Shown in pieces: positions 62,201-64,000 of a stretch of DNA of 64,000 nt. The stretch's first letter is position 1, and each line of letters begins with the position of its first letter. The position numbers were made by a program, and so were the translations under genes. Below the pieces are notes generated by a model. That model saw only the letters and a program-made list of their open reading frames with translations. It ran no database searches and was not told where the DNA came from. Origin of the DNA: Diplonema papillatum (Eukaryota; Euglenozoa; Diplonemea; Diplonemida; Diplonemidae); contig JAPJBO010000185.1 in the NCBI GenBank assembly GCA_030068145.1, positions 1 through 64,000 on the forward strand. Direction: 5' to 3'.

Positions 62201-64000
62201 TCTCAAGAGCAGTCCCTTCGGAAAAGTTGACTCACATCGAGACCTCTCAAGAGCAGTCCCTTCGGAAAAGTTGACTCACATCGAGACCTCTCAAGAGCAG
62301 TCCCTTGGGAAAAGTTGACTCACATCGAGACCTCTCAAGAGCAGTCCCTTCGGAAAAGTTGACTCACATCGAGACCTCTCAAGAGCAGTCCCTTCGGAAA
62401 AGTTGACTCACATCGAGACCTCTCAAGAGCAGTCCCTTCGGAAAAGTTGACTCACATCGAGACCTCTCAAGAGCAGTCCCTTGGGAAAAGTTGACTCACA
62501 TCGAGACCTCTCAAGAGCAGTCCCTTGGGGAAAGTTGACTCACATCGAGACCTCTCAAGATCAGTCCCTTCGGAAAAGTTGACTCACATCGAGACCTCTC
62601 AAGAGCAGTCCCTTGGGAAAAGTTGACTCACATCGAGACCTCTCAAGAGCAGTCCCTTCGGAAAAGTTGACTCACATCGAGACCTCTCAAGAGCAGTCCC
62701 TTGGGAAAAGTTGACTCACATCGAGACCTCTCAAGATCAGTCCCTTGGGGAAAGTTGACTCACATCGAGACCTCTCAAGATCAGTCCCTTCGGAAAAGTT
62801 GACTCACATCGAGACCTCTCAAGAGCAGTCCCTTGGGGAAAGTTGACTCACATCGAGACCTCTCAAGAGCAGTCCCTTGGGAAAAGTTGACTCACATCGA
62901 GACCTCTCAAGAGCAGTCCCTTGGGGAAAGTTGACTCACATCGAGACCTCTCAAGAGCAGTCCCTTGGGGAAAGTTGACTCACATCGAGACCTCTCAAGA
63001 GCAGTCCCTTGGGAAAAGTTGACTCACATCGAGACCTCTCAAGAGCAGTCCCTTGGGGAAAGTTGACTCACATCGAGACCTCTCAAGAGCAGTCCCTTGG
63101 GAAAAGTTGACTCACATCGAGACCTCTCAAGAGCAGTCCCTTGGGAAAAGTTGACTCACATCGAGACCTCTCAAGAGCAGTCCCTTGGGGAAAGTTGACT
63201 CACATCGAGACCTCTCAAGAGCAGTCCCTTGGGAAAAGTTGACTCACATCGAGACCTCTCAAGAGCAGTCCCTTGGGAAAAGTTGACTCACATCGAGACC
63301 TCTCAAGAGCAGTCCCTTGGGGAAAGTTGACTCACATCGAGACCTCTCAAGAGCAGTCCCTTGGGGAAAGTTGACTCACATCGAGACCTCTCAAGAGCAG
63401 TCCCTTCGGAAAAGTTGACTCACATCGAGACCTCTCAAGAGCAGTCCCTTGGGGAAAGTTGACTCACATCGAGACCTCTCAAGAGCAGTCCCTTGGGGAA
63501 AGTTGACTCACATCGAGACCTCTCAAGAGCAGTCCCTTGGGAAAAGTTGACTCACATCGAGACCTCTCAAGAGCAGTCCCTTGGGGAAAGTTGACTCACA
63601 TCGAGACCTCTCAAGAGCAGTCCCTTCGGAAAAGTTGACTCACATCGAGACCTCTCAAGAGCAGTCCCTTGGGAAAAGTTGACTCACATCGAGACCTCTC
63701 AAGAGCAGTCCCTTGGGGAAAGTTGACTCACATCGAGACCTCTCAAGAGCAGTCCCTTCGGAAAAGTTGACTCACATCGAGACCTCTCAAGAGCAGTCCC
63801 TTGGGGAAAGTTGACTCACATCGAGACCTCTCAAGAGCAGTCCCTTGGGGAAAGTTGACTCACATCGAGACCTCTCAAGAGCAGTCCCTTGGGAAAAGTT
63901 GACTCACATCGAGACCTCTCAAGAGCAGTCCCTTGGGGAAAGTTGACTCACATCGAGACCTCTCAAGAGCAGTCCCTTGGGAAAAGTTGACTCACATCGA
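59290..64000. repeat. 44-bp satellite, about 107 units, continues past the window
   Basis: Unit: GTTGACTCACATCGAGACC, then TCTCAAGAGCAGTCCCTT and a variable GGGAAAA, GGGGAAA or CGGAAAA. A second variable site is AAGAGCAG versus AAGATCAG. Two early units are 43 bp. Very high identity implies recent expansion or homogenisation. Confidence 0.99.

Noticed and set aside
58395..64000. CRISPR-like regular arrays
   Set aside because: Units are head-to-tail repeats with no unique spacers, and the genome is eukaryotic. They are minisatellite and satellite DNA.

Overview
This is nuclear DNA of a eukaryote, probably a protist or alga; I cannot place the lineage more precisely. Evidence: two genes are split by GT-AG introns with a shared donor style (GTATGC/GTATGA), there is a eukaryotic Argonaute with an RGG-rich tail and a GOST-type seven-transmembrane protein, there is a non-LTR retrotransposon, and most of the window is repetitive. 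Only three host genes are well supported. The rest is transposons, retroposon-like repeats, tandem arrays and pseudogene fragments.

Layout. 1-7470: a nearly complete LINE (ORF1 cut by the left edge; ORF2 = OTU protease-like domain + endonuclease + reverse transcriptase + zinc knuckle + RNase H) with a (CA)n tail. 7.5-11.5 kb: microsatellites, dispersed repeats and a remnant of a second OTU-bearing element. 11,679-22,554: an Argonaute gene whose 12-codon first exon is separated from the main exon by a 7.4 kb intron full of repeats. 22.9-38.2 kb: successive unrelated tandem arrays with no convincing host gene. 39,272-39,814: a single-exon gene for an unrecognised 180-aa protein with one membrane segment. 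40-50 kb: dense mobile DNA, including a composite inverted-repeat element (42,710-45,821) built around a palindromic satellite and containing two smaller inverted-repeat elements and tRNA-like Pol III units. 46.1-46.5 kb: a possible minus-strand CHCH-like exon. 49.7-58.05 kb: two broken copies of the first exon of a GOST gene, then the gene itself (exon 1 at 51,295, exon 2 at 57,789), with a 6.1 kb intron holding a TIR transposon and several retroposon-like repeats. 58.4-64 kb: a 34-bp array followed by at least 4.7 kb of 44-bp satellite running off the right edge, in what is probably the next GOST intron.

The genes do not form a pathway. The link between them is that the RNA-silencing protein and the GOST receptor both carry very large introns that act as landing sites for mobile DNA. 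Several elements nest inside each other in a readable order (for example, a 2.16 kb TIR element flanked by TAA inside a retroposon whose empty site occurs elsewhere in the window).
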